A DNA stretch of 64,000 nt from Actinospica acidithermotolerans (GTDB lineage: Bacteria; Actinomycetota; Actinomycetes; Streptomycetales; Catenulisporaceae), in NCBI RefSeq assembly GCF_018139625.1, contig NZ_JAGSOH010000015.1:23292-87291 (forward strand), read 5' to 3'. The notes under the pieces were generated by a model, which was not told where the DNA came from, did not search any database, and saw only the letters and a list, made by a program, of their open reading frames with translations. The position numbers were made by a program, and so were the translations under genes. Shown here in pieces: positions 27,237-38,929 of this stretch. The stretch's first letter is position 1. Every line of letters begins with the position of its first letter.

Positions 27237-27462
27237 GTGTCGCCACCTTCCCCGTTCTTAGGAATGGTCTTATCTCCGTGAACACCGCCGGCCCGGCAAC
27301 TCCACGGCCTGGCAGTGGCCTGCGAGTCCCGCCCCGCCCGACGCACCCCGCTGCGCAGTCTGTGCCCAGAGGTGTCGACCGCGGTTTCTCCCGCAGCACC
27401 AAGCTACTTGGCGAGCGCTCGGGAACGGTAGTCGAGAAGCCGATATTACCCCGGCTTTACGT

Positions 27463-27501
27463 TTCGGGCGGCGCCGGGGTCACGTCCCGGGGCCGCCCGA
27501 A
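27463..27501 (-). terminator. Terminator hairpin after the aldehyde dehydrogenase gene
   Basis: A perfect 10-bp outer stem (ttcgggcggc / gccgcccgaa) encloses a GC-rich inner loop, starting about 23 bp after the stop codon. There is no long U tract. Confidence 0.6.
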
Positions 27502-27523
27502 CACGTGCGATATGCGCGCCCTG

Positions 27524-29185
27524 CTATCGGACTCGCAGCGTTTTGAGCACGCGCAGCGCCTTGCCGAGGACCTTCGTGTAGCGCGCCGCGTCCAGCCCCA
27601 TCGAGGGCGCGATCGGCATCAGCGTCTGGCGCGCCACGGTCTGGATCTCGGTGTAGCGCCAGATGCCCTCGGAGCCGCTACGCCGCCCGACGCCGGAGTC
27701 GCCCATGCCGCCCGTGGCCGCCGCGACCGAGCCGAAGGCCGCCGCGTACGCCTCGTTCACGTTCACCATGCCGGAGTGCACGCGCAGCGCCGCCTCCTTG
27801 GCGCGCTTCGCGTCGCGGGTCCAGATCGACGAGCTCAGGCCGAACCGCGTGTCGTTGGCCGCCCCGAGCACCTCGGCCTCGTTCTCGAAGCGGTAGAGCG
27901 AGACGACCGGGCCGAAGGTCTCGTCCGCGTAGAGCGTCATGCCGGGGGCCACGTCGGTCAGCACGGTCGGCTCGTAGAACAGCGGGCCGACGTCCGGCCG
28001 GCGGCGGCCGCCGGCGAGCACGCGGGCGCCCTTGATCCGCGCGTCCTCGACCTGCTGGGTGACGGTCTCCAGCTGCTTCGTGTTGGTCAGCGAGCCGACG
28101 TCCGCGGCGAAGTCGAGGGTCGAGCCGAGCTTGAGCGCCTTGACCTCGGTGACGAAGCGGTCGACGAACCGGTCGTAGACCGCGTGGTGCACGTACATCC
28201 GCTCGATCGAGATGCACAGCTGGCCGGCCGAGGTGAAGCAGGCGCGGATCGCGCCGGCCACGGTCTTGTCGAGGTCGGCGTCCTCGAACACGATCATCGC
28301 GTTCTTGCCGCCGAGCTCCAGGGAGCAGCCGATCAGGCGACCGGCCGCCTGCTGCGCCACCTGCCGTCCGGTGCGGGTCGAGCCGGTGAACGCGACGTAG
28401 TCCGCGTGGTCGACCACGGCCGGGCCGGTGACCGGGCCGTCGCCGGTGACGACCTGCCACAGCTCGGCCGGCAGCCCGGCCTGGACGGCGAGCTGACGCA
28501 GGTAGAGGCCGCTGAGCACGGTCTGGTTGTCCGGCTTGTGCACGACGCCGTTGCCCGCGACCAGGGCGGGCAGGATGTCCATCGCGGCCAGCGCGAGCGG
28601 GTAGTTCCACGGGGTGATCACCCCGACCACGCCCTTGGGATGCCGGTACTCGGTGACCCTGGTCAGGACCGGCAGCACGCCGATCTTGCGCCGCGGCCTG
28701 AGGTAGCCGCGCGCGGCGTGCGCGTAGTGCCGCGCGGTCGCCACCGAGACGCCGATCTCGTCGAACGCGTGCAGCCGGGTCTTGCCGGTCTCCACCTGGA
28801 TCAGGCTCAGCAGGTGCTCGGAGTTGTCGAGCACCAGGTCGTGCAGCCGGCGCAGCACGGCGGCGCGCTCGCCCACCGGCCGCGCGGCCCAGGCGGCCTG
28901 CGCGGCGCGGGCCTTCTCGAAGGCGTGCCGCACGTCGCCGGGGCCGGACTGCGGCAGGTCCACGATCGTCTCGCCGGTCAGCGGCGCGACGATCTCCACC
29001 GACTGCGGGTTCGAGCCCACGGTCAGCTGGTCCACCAGCCGCGCCGTGAACTCGCGCGGCAGGTACGGGCGGATGGATTCGAGCCGCTCGGTCGGCCCGG
29101 TGGCCCGGGGGGCGGAGCCTTCGGCGGGCGCGGCCTGCGTCTGCTCGCCGGTCGCGGAAGCGTTCGTCGTGTCGCCTGCGGTCAT
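27524..29185 (-). CDS. gabD2: Succinate-semialdehyde dehydrogenase-type NAD(P)+ aldehyde dehydrogenase
   Basis: 553 residues, longer than usual because of an Ala/Thr-rich N-terminal 35 residues. Family motifs are complete: ITPWNYPL, KPDNQT, AFTGSTRTGRQVA, LELGGKNAMIV with the catalytic Glu, and SAGQLCISIER with the catalytic Cys. The closest recognisable type is the actinobacterial GabD2, which oxidises succinic semialdehyde to succinate and could feed the TCA cycle alongside SucCD. A -10 element 7 bp before the ATG suggests a leaderless mRNA. Substrate specificity is an inference. Confidence 0.88.
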   Translation of the reverse strand: MTAGDTTNASATGEQTQAAPAEGSAPRATGPTERLESIRPYLPREFTARLVDQLTVGSNPQSVEIVAPLTGETIVDLPQSGPGDVRHAFEKARAAQAAWAARPVGERAAVLRRLHDLVLDNSEHLLSLIQVETGKTRLHAFDEIGVSVATARHYAHAARGYLRPRRKIGVLPVLTRVTEYRHPKGVVGVITPWNYPLALAAMDILPALVAGNGVVHKPDNQTVLSGLYLRQLAVQAGLPAELWQVVTGDGPVTGPAVVDHADYVAFTGSTRTGRQVAQQAAGRLIGCSLELGGKNAMIVFEDADLDKTVAGAIRACFTSAGQLCISIERMYVHHAVYDRFVDRFVTEVKALKLGSTLDFAADVGSLTNTKQLETVTQQVEDARIKGARVLAGGRRRPDVGPLFYEPTVLTDVAPGMTLYADETFGPVVSLYRFENEAEVLGAANDTRFGLSSSIWTRDAKRAKEAALRVHSGMVNVNEAYAAAFGSVAAATGGMGDSGVGRRSGSEGIWRYTEIQTVARQTLMPIAPSMGLDAARYTKVLGKALRVLKTLRVR

Positions 29186-29192
29186 AACGCAA

Positions 29193-29198
29193 AGACTA
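29193..29198 (-). promoter_or_regulatory. -10 element of a probable leaderless promoter (gabD2)
   Basis: TAGTCT on the minus strand ends 7 nt before the ATG at 29185, so transcription would begin at or next to the start codon. There is no Shine-Dalgarno sequence between. Confidence 0.55.
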
Positions 29199-29301
29199 GG
29201 CCCGGGCCAGGGGCCGGGGAAACCGCGCTGGGCGCGCCGGACCTGGGACGGCCCGCAAAACTCCGGTCAAAGACCGGGCCCCGGGCCGTCCGCCGACCGG
29301 G

Positions 29302-31248
<1,947 letters not shown>

Positions 31249-31254
31249 GTTCCC

Positions 31255-31260
31255 AGCGTA
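31255..31260 (-). promoter_or_regulatory. -10 element of a probable leaderless promoter (radical SAM gene)
   Basis: TACGCT on the minus strand ends exactly 6 nt before the ATG at 31248 (spacer gggaac). No ribosome-binding site is present. Confidence 0.5.
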
Positions 31261-31294
31261 GCCGCCCCCGCGAGCGGCGCCGACAAGTCGCAGG

Positions 31295-32533
31295 TCAGCG
31301 CGCGGTCGAGCGGAGCCGGACGTTCTCCAGGATGCCGATGGCGATGAAGTTGGCGAACATCGAGGAGCCGCCGTAGGAGACGAAGGGCAGCGGGATGCCG
31401 GCGACGGGCATGATGCCCATGGTCATGCCGACGTTCTCGAACATCTGGAAGGCGAACCAGCAGACCACGCCGCCGGCCAGCAGCATCGGGAAGGTCTCGG
31501 TGGCCTGGCGGGCGATGACGCAGCCGCGCCAGAGCACGATCGCGAACAGGGCGAGCACGGCGAGGCCGCCGACCAGGCCGAGTTCCTCGCCGATGACGGT
31601 GAAGACGAAGTCGGTCTGCTGCTCGGGGACGAACTGGCCGTTGGTCTGGGTGCCCTTGAACAGGCCCTGGCCGAAGACGCCGCCCGCGCCGATCGCGAGG
31701 CGGGCCTGGTGGGTGTTGTAGCCGACGCCCTGGGGGTCGAGGTTGGGGTCGGCGAAGGCGGCGAAGCGGTTGATCTGGTGCTGGGCGAGCAGGTGCAGCT
31801 TCACGGCGGCGAAGGCGCCCGCGCCGACCACGGCCGTGAGCAGCGCCAGCCTGCGCAGGCGTACGCCGGACAGGACGACCATGCCGCCGGTGATGGCGAG
31901 GATGACCATGGTGCTGCCGAGGTCCGGGAGCATGCTGATGACGCCCATCGGCACGGCCGCGGCCAGCAGGGCGAGCACGAGCGCGCGGCCGCCGGGACGC
32001 GTGTCGTCGATGCGGCGGTCCTCGATCTGCGCGAGCATGCCCTTGCTGCGGCGCACGGCGGGCCGGTAGGCGAGGATCATCGCCAGCGCCATCACGATGC
32101 CGAGCTTGGCGAACTCGGCGGGCTGGATGGAGAAGCCGCCGCCGAGCTCGATCCAGGAGCGCGCGCCGTTGACGACCGTGCCGAGCGGGGAGAGCACGGC
32201 GAGCAGGCCGATGAACGAGAGCACGTAGACGGTGGGTGTCAGGGCCCGCAGCCTCTTGTGGTCGAGCGCGGTGACGCCGATGGCGAGGGCCATGCCGACG
32301 ATCGCGTTCAGGATGTGCCGCTTGAGGAAGTACTGCGGGTCGCCGCCGGTCAGCTCGGTGCGGTCGCGGGTGGCCGACCACACCATGACCGCGCCGACCA
32401 CGGCGAGCGCCGTGGACGCGCCGAACAGCGGCCAGTCGAAGCGCCGCAGCACGCCGCCCTCGCGCAGGGCGGCCTTGCGCCGGGACTCGGCCGGGCCGAC
32501 CGGGGGCAGGCCCGCCGTCTCTCCGATGATCAT
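31295..32533 (-). CDS. rodA: Peptidoglycan glycosyltransferase RodA (SEDS family)
   Basis: 412 residues with about ten membrane helices. Polymerises lipid II in lateral or sporulation wall synthesis together with PBP2. SEDS motifs are visible: NGARSWIELGGGFSIQPAEFAKLG, LLPDLGSTMVIL, the large extracellular loop with YNTHQARLAIGAGGVFGQG, and GIPLPFVSYGGSSM near the C-terminus. The start overlaps the mrdA stop by 4 bp (ATGA), so translation is coupled. Confidence 0.96.
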   Translation of the reverse strand: MIIGETAGLPPVGPAESRRKAALREGGVLRRFDWPLFGASTALAVVGAVMVWSATRDRTELTGGDPQYFLKRHILNAIVGMALAIGVTALDHKRLRALTPTVYVLSFIGLLAVLSPLGTVVNGARSWIELGGGFSIQPAEFAKLGIVMALAMILAYRPAVRRSKGMLAQIEDRRIDDTRPGGRALVLALLAAAVPMGVISMLPDLGSTMVILAITGGMVVLSGVRLRRLALLTAVVGAGAFAAVKLHLLAQHQINRFAAFADPNLDPQGVGYNTHQARLAIGAGGVFGQGLFKGTQTNGQFVPEQQTDFVFTVIGEELGLVGGLAVLALFAIVLWRGCVIARQATETFPMLLAGGVVCWFAFQMFENVGMTMGIMPVAGIPLPFVSYGGSSMFANFIAIGILENVRLRSTAR

Positions 32534-34728
32534 GGCTTGCTCCGGGCGGCTCCCGCGACCGTCGCGCCCGGGGAGGCGGGCGGCGGCGCGACCGGCGGCC
32601 ACTGCTGGGGGTAGGGGAAGGTGACCGGCAGCAGCCCGTCCGCGGTGATCACCGGCAGGCCGGCCGGGGGCGTCGGGAGCAGGGCTGCGTTCGCCAGCTG
32701 CGCGCCGCCCTGCACGCCGTACATCGCCTCTTCGATCTTCTCGACCGCCGGGCCGGAGATCTGCGCGCCCTGGCCGCCCTGCGGAACCATCATCACGATC
32801 GCGTACTGCGGGTGGTTCGCCGGGACGACGGAGGCGAACACCGAGGTCGGGTTCTGGCCGTACACGTCCGCGGTACCGGTCTTCGCGCCGACCGGGATCG
32901 TGTTCTGCGGCCAGGCTCCGTACACCCCGGAGGCCGTGCCCGCCTGGGCCACGCCCTCGAGCGCGTTCATCAGGAAGCTGCGGGTGGCCGAGTCGATCGG
33001 CACGTGCGCGACGACCTTCGGCTGGTAGGTCGAGACGACCTTGCCGCCCGGGGTCATCACGGCCTGCAGCAGGTGCGGCTGGTAGAGCGTGCCGCCGTTG
33101 GCGATCGTCGCGTACGCGCGGGCCAGCTGAAGCGGCGTCACCTCGACGCCGCCCTGGCCGATCGCCTCGAGCACCGCGTCGCCGGCCCGGAACTGCCAGC
33201 CGTCCAGGCAGTTCTCGTACGCGATCTGCTTGAGGTAGGCGGCGCGGGCCGGGTCGGTCCTGGCGACGTCCGGGTAGCCGTCCTTGCCGTGCGCGCACCA
33301 GTCGGCCTTGTTCGCCTGCCAGGACGCGAGCTTCTCCTGCCGGGTCTGGATCAGGCCGGGCGACTCGCCCGGCAGGTCGATCCCGGTGTCCTTGCCGAGC
33401 CCGAGTTCCGTCGACATCGTCTGCACCGGGTCGCTCGGGTGGGCGACGGGGTTGTTGCCGCCGTCCTTGAGCCACATCTGGTAGGCGACGCGGTAGAACA
33501 CGGTGTCGCAGGAGACCTCGATGGCCTGCTTGAGGGTGATCGGGCCGAACGCCTCGCCCTCGAAGTTGTGGAAGTCCTGGTTGCCGACCGGGAAGTCGGT
33601 CGAGCAGTCGTAGGTGCCGTCCGCGGGGAAGCCGTCCTGCAGCATCGCCGAGGTGGTCACGGCCTTGAACGTCGAACCGGGCGGGTACTCGCCCTGGTAT
33701 CCGCGGTCCAGCAGCGGGGTGCCGGCGGCGGCGCTGGTCAGCCGCGCGTAGGTCTGCGCGTTGATACCGCCGGTCCACACGTTCGGGTCGTAGGTCGGGT
33801 AGCTCGCCATCGCGACGACGCCGCCGGTCTGGACGTTGAGCACGACGACGGCCCCCGAGTCGGCCTTGCCGTAGCTGTGGGTCTCCGTGTCCCAGACGCC
33901 GTGCGCGGACTGGATCGCGGCGGCGAGCTGCTGCTCGGCGACCGCCTGAACGTGCGCGTCGATGGTGGTCACGATGTCGTCGCCGGGCACGGGGGCGGTC
34001 TGCGAGACGGTCCGCACCGCGCGGCCCAGGTTGTCCACCGCGACCTCGGACACGCCGGCTTCGCCGCGCAGGATCGAGTCGTACTCCTGCTCGAGCCCGG
34101 CGCGCCCGACCATGTCGGTGGGCTGGTAGTCGTTGCCCGCCTTGGAGAGCTCGGACGAGCTGACCGGCGAGAGGTAGCCGAGCATCTGCGCCGCGTTGAC
34201 GCCGAACGGCGCGGGGTAGGTGCGCGTGGCGGCGGCCTGCGCGGTGACCCCGGGGAACTTGTCGTGGTCCTCCAGGATCTCCATGCCGATCGACTGCGCG
34301 ACGTCGGTGGCCACCGGCACCGGCTGGTACGGCGAGCCGGGCCAGCAGGGCTGTTTGACCTTCGAGGAGCACAGCCGGATCTTCTGCGCGATCTGCGACT
34401 CCGGCACGCCGAGCACCGAGGCCAGCCGGTCGAGAACGGCGATCCCGCCGTGCGGCTGCTGCTGCAGGGTGCTGAGGTCGACGGTGACCTCCAGCGTGGG
34501 CTTGTTCGCCACGAGCGGGTGGCCCTGGTCGTCGAGGATGTCGCCGCGCACGGCCGGGGTGCTCACCGAGCGCAGGTCGTTGGCCGCGGCCGCGGCCTGG
34601 AACTGGGCGCCGGAGCGCACCTGGAGGTACCAGAGCCGGCCGCCGAGCGTGGCGAGCAGCGCGAGCACGAGGACCTGGACCACGCCCAGGCGGGCGCGGG
34701 CGCCCTCGAGACGTTGCGGGCGGTACAT
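32530..34728 (-). CDS. mrdA: Penicillin-binding protein 2 (peptidoglycan D,D-transpeptidase MrdA)
   Basis: 732 residues. There is one N-terminal membrane helix (VVQVLVLALLATLGGRLWYLQV), a PBP dimerisation domain (about 55-260) and a C-terminal transpeptidase. Catalytic Ser352 is in GSTFK (SxxK), the second motif is SCD (VSCDTVFYRV) in place of the common SxN, and the third is KTGTAD. It cross-links the wall made by RodA, encoded next. The C-terminal 80 residues are Pro-rich. Part of the mreBCD-mrdA-rodA cell-shape cluster. Confidence 0.96.
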   Translation of the reverse strand: MYRPQRLEGARARLGVVQVLVLALLATLGGRLWYLQVRSGAQFQAAAAANDLRSVSTPAVRGDILDDQGHPLVANKPTLEVTVDLSTLQQQPHGGIAVLDRLASVLGVPESQIAQKIRLCSSKVKQPCWPGSPYQPVPVATDVAQSIGMEILEDHDKFPGVTAQAAATRTYPAPFGVNAAQMLGYLSPVSSSELSKAGNDYQPTDMVGRAGLEQEYDSILRGEAGVSEVAVDNLGRAVRTVSQTAPVPGDDIVTTIDAHVQAVAEQQLAAAIQSAHGVWDTETHSYGKADSGAVVVLNVQTGGVVAMASYPTYDPNVWTGGINAQTYARLTSAAAGTPLLDRGYQGEYPPGSTFKAVTTSAMLQDGFPADGTYDCSTDFPVGNQDFHNFEGEAFGPITLKQAIEVSCDTVFYRVAYQMWLKDGGNNPVAHPSDPVQTMSTELGLGKDTGIDLPGESPGLIQTRQEKLASWQANKADWCAHGKDGYPDVARTDPARAAYLKQIAYENCLDGWQFRAGDAVLEAIGQGGVEVTPLQLARAYATIANGGTLYQPHLLQAVMTPGGKVVSTYQPKVVAHVPIDSATRSFLMNALEGVAQAGTASGVYGAWPQNTIPVGAKTGTADVYGQNPTSVFASVVPANHPQYAIVMMVPQGGQGAQISGPAVEKIEEAMYGVQGGAQLANAALLPTPPAGLPVITADGLLPVTFPYPQQWPPVAPPPASPGATVAGAARSKP

Positions 34729-34773
34729 GGCGTTCTCCCGGGTGTTCGGCTTCCGCGTGCTACGGCAGGGTGC

Positions 34774-35349
34774 TCACTGGCCGGCGGTGCGCACGGCGAC
34801 GGGGTCGCCTATCGCGTTGCCGACCGGGGCGAGGAGCAGGGTCCGGCGGCCCTCGGCGCGGCGGGCGAGCGCGGCCAGGCCGGGCAGGATGAACGGCGTG
34901 GCGATCGCCGTGTAGAGCGCGCAGGCCGCGGCGCAGGCCGGCAGGCCGGCGCTGCCGATCGTGCCGCCTTCGCCGAGCAGCGAGCCGAGCACGGCGTTGC
35001 CGAGCGTGGCGAGGCCGGCGAGGATCCCGGCGATCGCGCTGGTGCGCAGCGCGGAGCGCTTCAGGTCGGGTGCGAGACGGCCGGCGAGCGCGCCGACGAG
35101 CGTGAGGACGATGGCGTGCCGGCCGGTCGCGGTGACGGACGGCGGCGCGAGGTCCACGGCCAGCCCGGCGGCGAACCCGGCGACCGCCCCGAGGTTCTGC
35201 CCCCAGGCGACGCCGAGGGAGACCACGACGAGCAGCACCAGGTCCGGCACGGCGTACGGCAGGCGCACCTGCGGCAGGACGCTGAGCTGCAGGGCCAGCG
35301 CCAGGGTGACGGCGGCCGCGGCGAGCAGGAAGCGGAGGAACGCACGCAT
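34774..35349 (-). CDS. mreD: Rod shape-determining protein MreD
   Basis: 191 residues, nearly all membrane (five or six helices). The N-terminus (MRAFLRFLLAAAAVTLALALQ) and the segment VRLPYAVPDLVLLVVVSLG are typical of actinobacterial MreD. The ATG overlaps the mreC stop as TGATG. In the elongasome MreD bridges MreC and the PBP2/RodA synthase. Confidence 0.93.
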   Translation of the reverse strand: MRAFLRFLLAAAAVTLALALQLSVLPQVRLPYAVPDLVLLVVVSLGVAWGQNLGAVAGFAAGLAVDLAPPSVTATGRHAIVLTLVGALAGRLAPDLKRSALRTSAIAGILAGLATLGNAVLGSLLGEGGTIGSAGLPACAAACALYTAIATPFILPGLAALARRAEGRRTLLLAPVGNAIGDPVAVRTAGQ

Positions 35350-36227
35350 CAGCGGCTCGCCTCCGCCTGCAGCATCACGTCGCCCGGATCCGCGCCGACC
35401 GGCTTGACCACGATGCCGACGGTGTCCACGGAGGTCTCGTCGACGTACGTCGTCACCAGCACGGTCCGGGTCAGCCGGCCGGGCGTGGCCAGCACCTTCG
35501 AGATCCTGCCGACGGGGACGCCGGGCACGCTGGTCGCGGCGTCCGCGGTGCCGAGGGTCAGCACCGGCTGGCCGACCGTCAGCTTCAGCTGCGGGTCGAA
35601 GAACTCGACGCGCAGCGTGTGCGTGTCCTGTCCGACGGCGGTGCCGATCGGGCCGGATCCGGACAGCCGCACGCCGATCACCGAGTCGGGGTCGATCGCC
35701 AGCAGCACGGTGGACGTGGTCGGGCCGACGCTCGCGATCCGGCCGACCAGTCCCGCGCCGGTCAGCACGGTCTGGTCGACGGCCACGCCCTGCTTGCTGC
35801 CGGCGTCCAGCGTCGCGGACCAGCTGCCGTCCTGCGTCGGGGACAGGGCCACGAGCTGCGCGGAGACGGTCGTGAGCCCGCCGAGCGAGGTCGCGTCGTG
35901 CAGCGCCGCCAGCTCCGCGGCCTCGGCCTTGGTCTGCGCGCTCGTCTCGACCTGGCCCTTGAGCGCGTCCACCTGCGCCTGCAGGCTCTTGATCCGCGCC
36001 TGGTCGGCGGAGGAGTGCCCCCAGCCGGAGAACAGCGAGCGCACCGAGTGCGTCGCGTCCGAGGCGCCGCGCTCGACCGGCCCGAAGACGGTCGCGGCGA
36101 CGGAGCGCGCCTTGCCCAGCGCCCCCCGCTCCCCCGGCTTCTCGCCGTGGGCGTCCACGGTGACGAGGATGAATCCGGTCAGCAGCAGCAGGCCGAGGAC
36201 GACGCGGGTACGGCGGGTGTCTCGCAT
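35349..36227 (-). CDS. mreC: Rod shape-determining protein MreC
   Basis: 292 residues. A single membrane helix at about 8-24 is followed by a coiled coil (about 70-105, RIKSLQAQVDALKGQVETS) and the beta-barrel domain (LVGRIASVGPTTSTVLLAIDPDSVIGVR). This periplasmic-side scaffold activates PBP2. It follows mreB by 67 bp and overlaps mreD. Confidence 0.95.
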   Translation of the reverse strand: MRDTRRTRVVLGLLLLTGFILVTVDAHGEKPGERGALGKARSVAATVFGPVERGASDATHSVRSLFSGWGHSSADQARIKSLQAQVDALKGQVETSAQTKAEAAELAALHDATSLGGLTTVSAQLVALSPTQDGSWSATLDAGSKQGVAVDQTVLTGAGLVGRIASVGPTTSTVLLAIDPDSVIGVRLSGSGPIGTAVGQDTHTLRVEFFDPQLKLTVGQPVLTLGTADAATSVPGVPVGRISKVLATPGRLTRTVLVTTYVDETSVDTVGIVVKPVGADPGDVMLQAEASR

Positions 36228-36294
36228 TGGTCTTCGATCCTCAATCGACGGCTCGGCCCGGCACGTCGCCTCGTCGCTGGTTCATGTCCGCCCG

Positions 36295-37320
36295 CTAGCG
36301 CCGCGATCCGGCGCCGAGCACCGGCTGCAGCGCGTCGAAGTCCTCGACGCAGCGGCCGGAGCCGAGGACCACCGAGTCCAGCGGGTTCTCCGCGACCAGC
36401 ACCGGCATCCCGGTCTCCCGGCGCAGCCGCTGGTCGAGACCGCGCAGCAGGGCTCCGCCGCCGGTCAGCACGATGCCGCGGTCCATGATGTCGCCGGACA
36501 GCTCGGGCGGGCACTTGTCCAGCGTGTCGCGCACCGCGTCGATGATCTGGGTGACCGGCTCCTCCATCGCGCGGCGGATCTCGGTCGAGGTCAGCACGAT
36601 GATCTTGGGCAGTCCGGAGACCAGGTCGCGGCCGCGCACCTCGGCGTGCAGCTCGCTGTCCGTCTCGTCGGCCGAGCCGATCGCCAGCTTGATCTCCTCC
36701 GCGGTGCGGTCGCCGAGCAGGATCGAGTACTCCTTCTTGGCGTACTGGATGATCGCGTTGTCCAGCTCGTCCCCGGCCACCCGCACCGAGTTGGCGGTGA
36801 CGATGCCGGCGTACGAGATCACCGCGACCTCGGTGGTGCCGCCGCCGATGTCGACCACCATGTTGCCGGTGGCCTCCTGGATCGGCAGGCCCACGCCGAT
36901 CGCCGCGGCCATCGGCTCCTCGATCAGGTGCACCTGCCGGGCCCCGGCCGCGTCCGCGGCGTCCTCCACGGCGCGCCGCTCGACGCCGGTGATCCCGCTC
37001 GGCACGCAGATGACCACGCGCGGCTGGGCGAACACCCGGCGCGGGTGCACCTTGCGGATGAAGTAGCGCAGCATCCGCTCGGCGATCTCGAAGTCGGCGA
37101 TCACGCCGTCCTTGAGCGGCCGGATGGCGACGATGTTGCCGGGGGTGCGCCCCATCATCTTCTTGGCCTCGGCGCCCACCGCGAGCACCGAACCGTTGTG
37201 CGTGTTGACCGCGACGACGGAGGGTTCGTTGAGCACGATCCCCCGCCCGCGGACGTACACCAGGGTGTTAGCGGTACCGAGGTCCACCGCGATGTCCCGG
37301 CCGACGACCGACATGCCCAT
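36295..37320 (-). CDS. mreB: Actin-like cell-shape protein MreB
   Basis: 341 residues from the ATG at 37320 ([19 protein letters not shown]), chosen because the family begins here and GGAAGG lies upstream. ATP-binding motifs of the actin fold are phosphate 1 [11 protein letters not shown], phosphate 2 [13 protein letters not shown] and adenosine [14 protein letters not shown]. In mycelial actinobacteria MreB acts mainly in spore-wall synthesis. It is the first gene of the mreB-mreC-mreD-mrdA-rodA cluster. Confidence 0.97.
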   Translation of the reverse strand: MGMSVVGRDIAVDLGTANTLVYVRGRGIVLNEPSVVAVNTHNGSVLAVGAEAKKMMGRTPGNIVAIRPLKDGVIADFEIAERMLRYFIRKVHPRRVFAQPRVVICVPSGITGVERRAVEDAADAAGARQVHLIEEPMAAAIGVGLPIQEATGNMVVDIGGGTTEVAVISYAGIVTANSVRVAGDELDNAIIQYAKKEYSILLGDRTAEEIKLAIGSADETDSELHAEVRGRDLVSGLPKIIVLTSTEIRRAMEEPVTQIIDAVRDTLDKCPPELSGDIMDRGIVLTGGGALLRGLDQRLRRETGMPVLVAENPLDSVVLGSGRCVEDFDALQPVLGAGSRR

Positions 37321-37542
37321 GTGCTGACTTACCTTCCGCGAGAGCGCGACTGGCCGGCCGCGGCGGCGCGGCGCAATCACTCCGGGCGAAGGCTTGCTGA
37401 CGCCGAGTGAGGTTTCCCGCCGATCCTAACCGTTGGCGCGGCCGTGTTCGGTGACGGTTGGGGTCGTTCCCTCCCGGCGTGTCGTAAGAAACGATCGTTC
37501 GCCCGGAAAGGTGACCCCGGAGGTCCCCGGAAGGAGTGGCTG

Positions 37543-38757
37543 TCAGTCCTCGGCGACGTAGTCGCGGTAGCCGGGCACGAGCACGGCCAGCGCGATCATC
37601 CCGATCACGACGAGGACGCCGCCGCAGGTGATGGCGGCGCGGGTGCCGAGCGCGGCGCCGCCGACGCCGTGCACCAGGTCGGCCAGCCGCGGTCCGCCCG
37701 CGACGACGACCGTGAACACGCCCTGCATGCGGCCCTTGAGCTCGTCGGTGACGACGGTCTGCAGGATGGACTGCCGGAAGACCATGGACATCAGGTCGGC
37801 CGCGCCGCCGAGGCCGAGGAAGACGACGGCGAGCGCGAGATCTCCGGTCAGGCCGAAAGCGGTGATCGCCACGCCCCAGCAGCCGACCGCGATGATCGTC
37901 ATCAGGCCGTGCCGCCGCATCCGGGAGAAGGTGCCGGAGAGCAGGCCGCCGACGAGCGAGCCGAGCGGGATCGCCGCGTAGAGCCAGCCGAGCGCGAGGT
38001 GCTGGTGCGCGAAGGTGGTGTCCGCGAGCTGCGGGAACAGCGCACGCGGCATGCCGAAGACCATGGCGATCAGGTCGACGCCGAACGACCAGGCGAGCAG
38101 CGAGTTCGCCATGCCGACCTTGAAGCCCTCGGCTATGTTGCCGAATCCGGCGCGGCGCGGAGCGCTGCCCAGCGGCGGCAGCGCGGGCAGCCGGATGACG
38201 GCCCACAGCACGACGACCAGGCCGCACGCGTCGATCAGGTAGAGCGCGGACAGGCCGGTGATCGGGATCAGCGCGCCGCCGAGCATGGGGCCGACGAGCG
38301 AGCCGATGGACATGACCGTGCCGCCGAGCGCGTTGGCCGCGGCCAGCTCCTCGGCCGGCACCAGGCGCGGGATGGTCGCCTGCCGCGCCGGCGAGTTCAT
38401 CCCGAACATGCCCTGCTGGACCATCAGCAGGACGATCAGCAGCGCGACGGAGTCCACGTGCAGCGCGGCCTGCACCCACAGGGCGAGGGACGCGACGGCG
38501 ACACCGGTGTTCGTCAGCATCATCAGCGTGCGACGGTCCATGGTGTCGGCGATGGCGCCGCCCCAGAGCCCGAACACGATGAGCGGCAGCAGTCCGCAGA
38601 AGCTGGCGATGCCGACCCAGCCGGACGAGTTCGTCAGCTGGTAGATCTGGTAGGGCACGGCCACGGCCGTCATCTGGCTGCCCATCGCCGTGACGATGCT
38701 GGAGGTCCAGAGGCGGCGGTACGGGGCGTGCTTGAGCGGCCGGGTGTCGACGGCCAT
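37543..38757 (-). CDS. MFS transporter (MFS_3/EntS-like exporter)
   Basis: 404 residues from the ATG at 38757 (MAVDTRPLKHAPYRRLW). In-frame GTG codons 51-60 bp further upstream are alternatives. There are twelve membrane helices, with the MFS loop motif GAIADTMDRRTLM between helices 2 and 3 and a long central loop with RRAGFGNIAEGFKVG. This subfamily includes siderophore and drug exporters. It opens the accessory block beyond mreB. The substrate is unknown. Confidence 0.88.
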   Translation of the reverse strand: MAVDTRPLKHAPYRRLWTSSIVTAMGSQMTAVAVPYQIYQLTNSSGWVGIASFCGLLPLIVFGLWGGAIADTMDRRTLMMLTNTGVAVASLALWVQAALHVDSVALLIVLLMVQQGMFGMNSPARQATIPRLVPAEELAAANALGGTVMSIGSLVGPMLGGALIPITGLSALYLIDACGLVVVLWAVIRLPALPPLGSAPRRAGFGNIAEGFKVGMANSLLAWSFGVDLIAMVFGMPRALFPQLADTTFAHQHLALGWLYAAIPLGSLVGGLLSGTFSRMRRHGLMTIIAVGCWGVAITAFGLTGDLALAVVFLGLGGAADLMSMVFRQSILQTVVTDELKGRMQGVFTVVVAGGPRLADLVHGVGGAALGTRAAITCGGVLVVIGMIALAVLVPGYRDYVAED

Positions 38758-38917
38758 GCGGCGGAGCCGTCCGGGACGGCGTTCCGCTCGCGGTTCGGCA
38801 GTCGTCACGGGGGGCACGGTATGGAATGGTACCGAGACGCAGTCCTTACGTGAGGTCTGTCCGCATTCCGATCGGATCACGGAGCGCTGCGTGCATCCGC
38901 AGTTCACCGGGAGTGGT

Positions 38918-38923
38918 TAGCGT
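38918..38923 (+). promoter_or_regulatory. -10 element of a probable leaderless promoter (phosphatase gene)
   Basis: TAGCGT ends 6 nt before the ATG at 38930. The same hexamer at the same spacing precedes the gene at 63393. Confidence 0.5.
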
Positions 38924-38929
38924 GGCCGC

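Noticed and set aside
32812..37410. A 1532-codon open frame on the plus strand opposite mrdA, mreD, mreC and mreB
   Set aside because: It covers five well-identified minus-strand genes and has only low-complexity composition.
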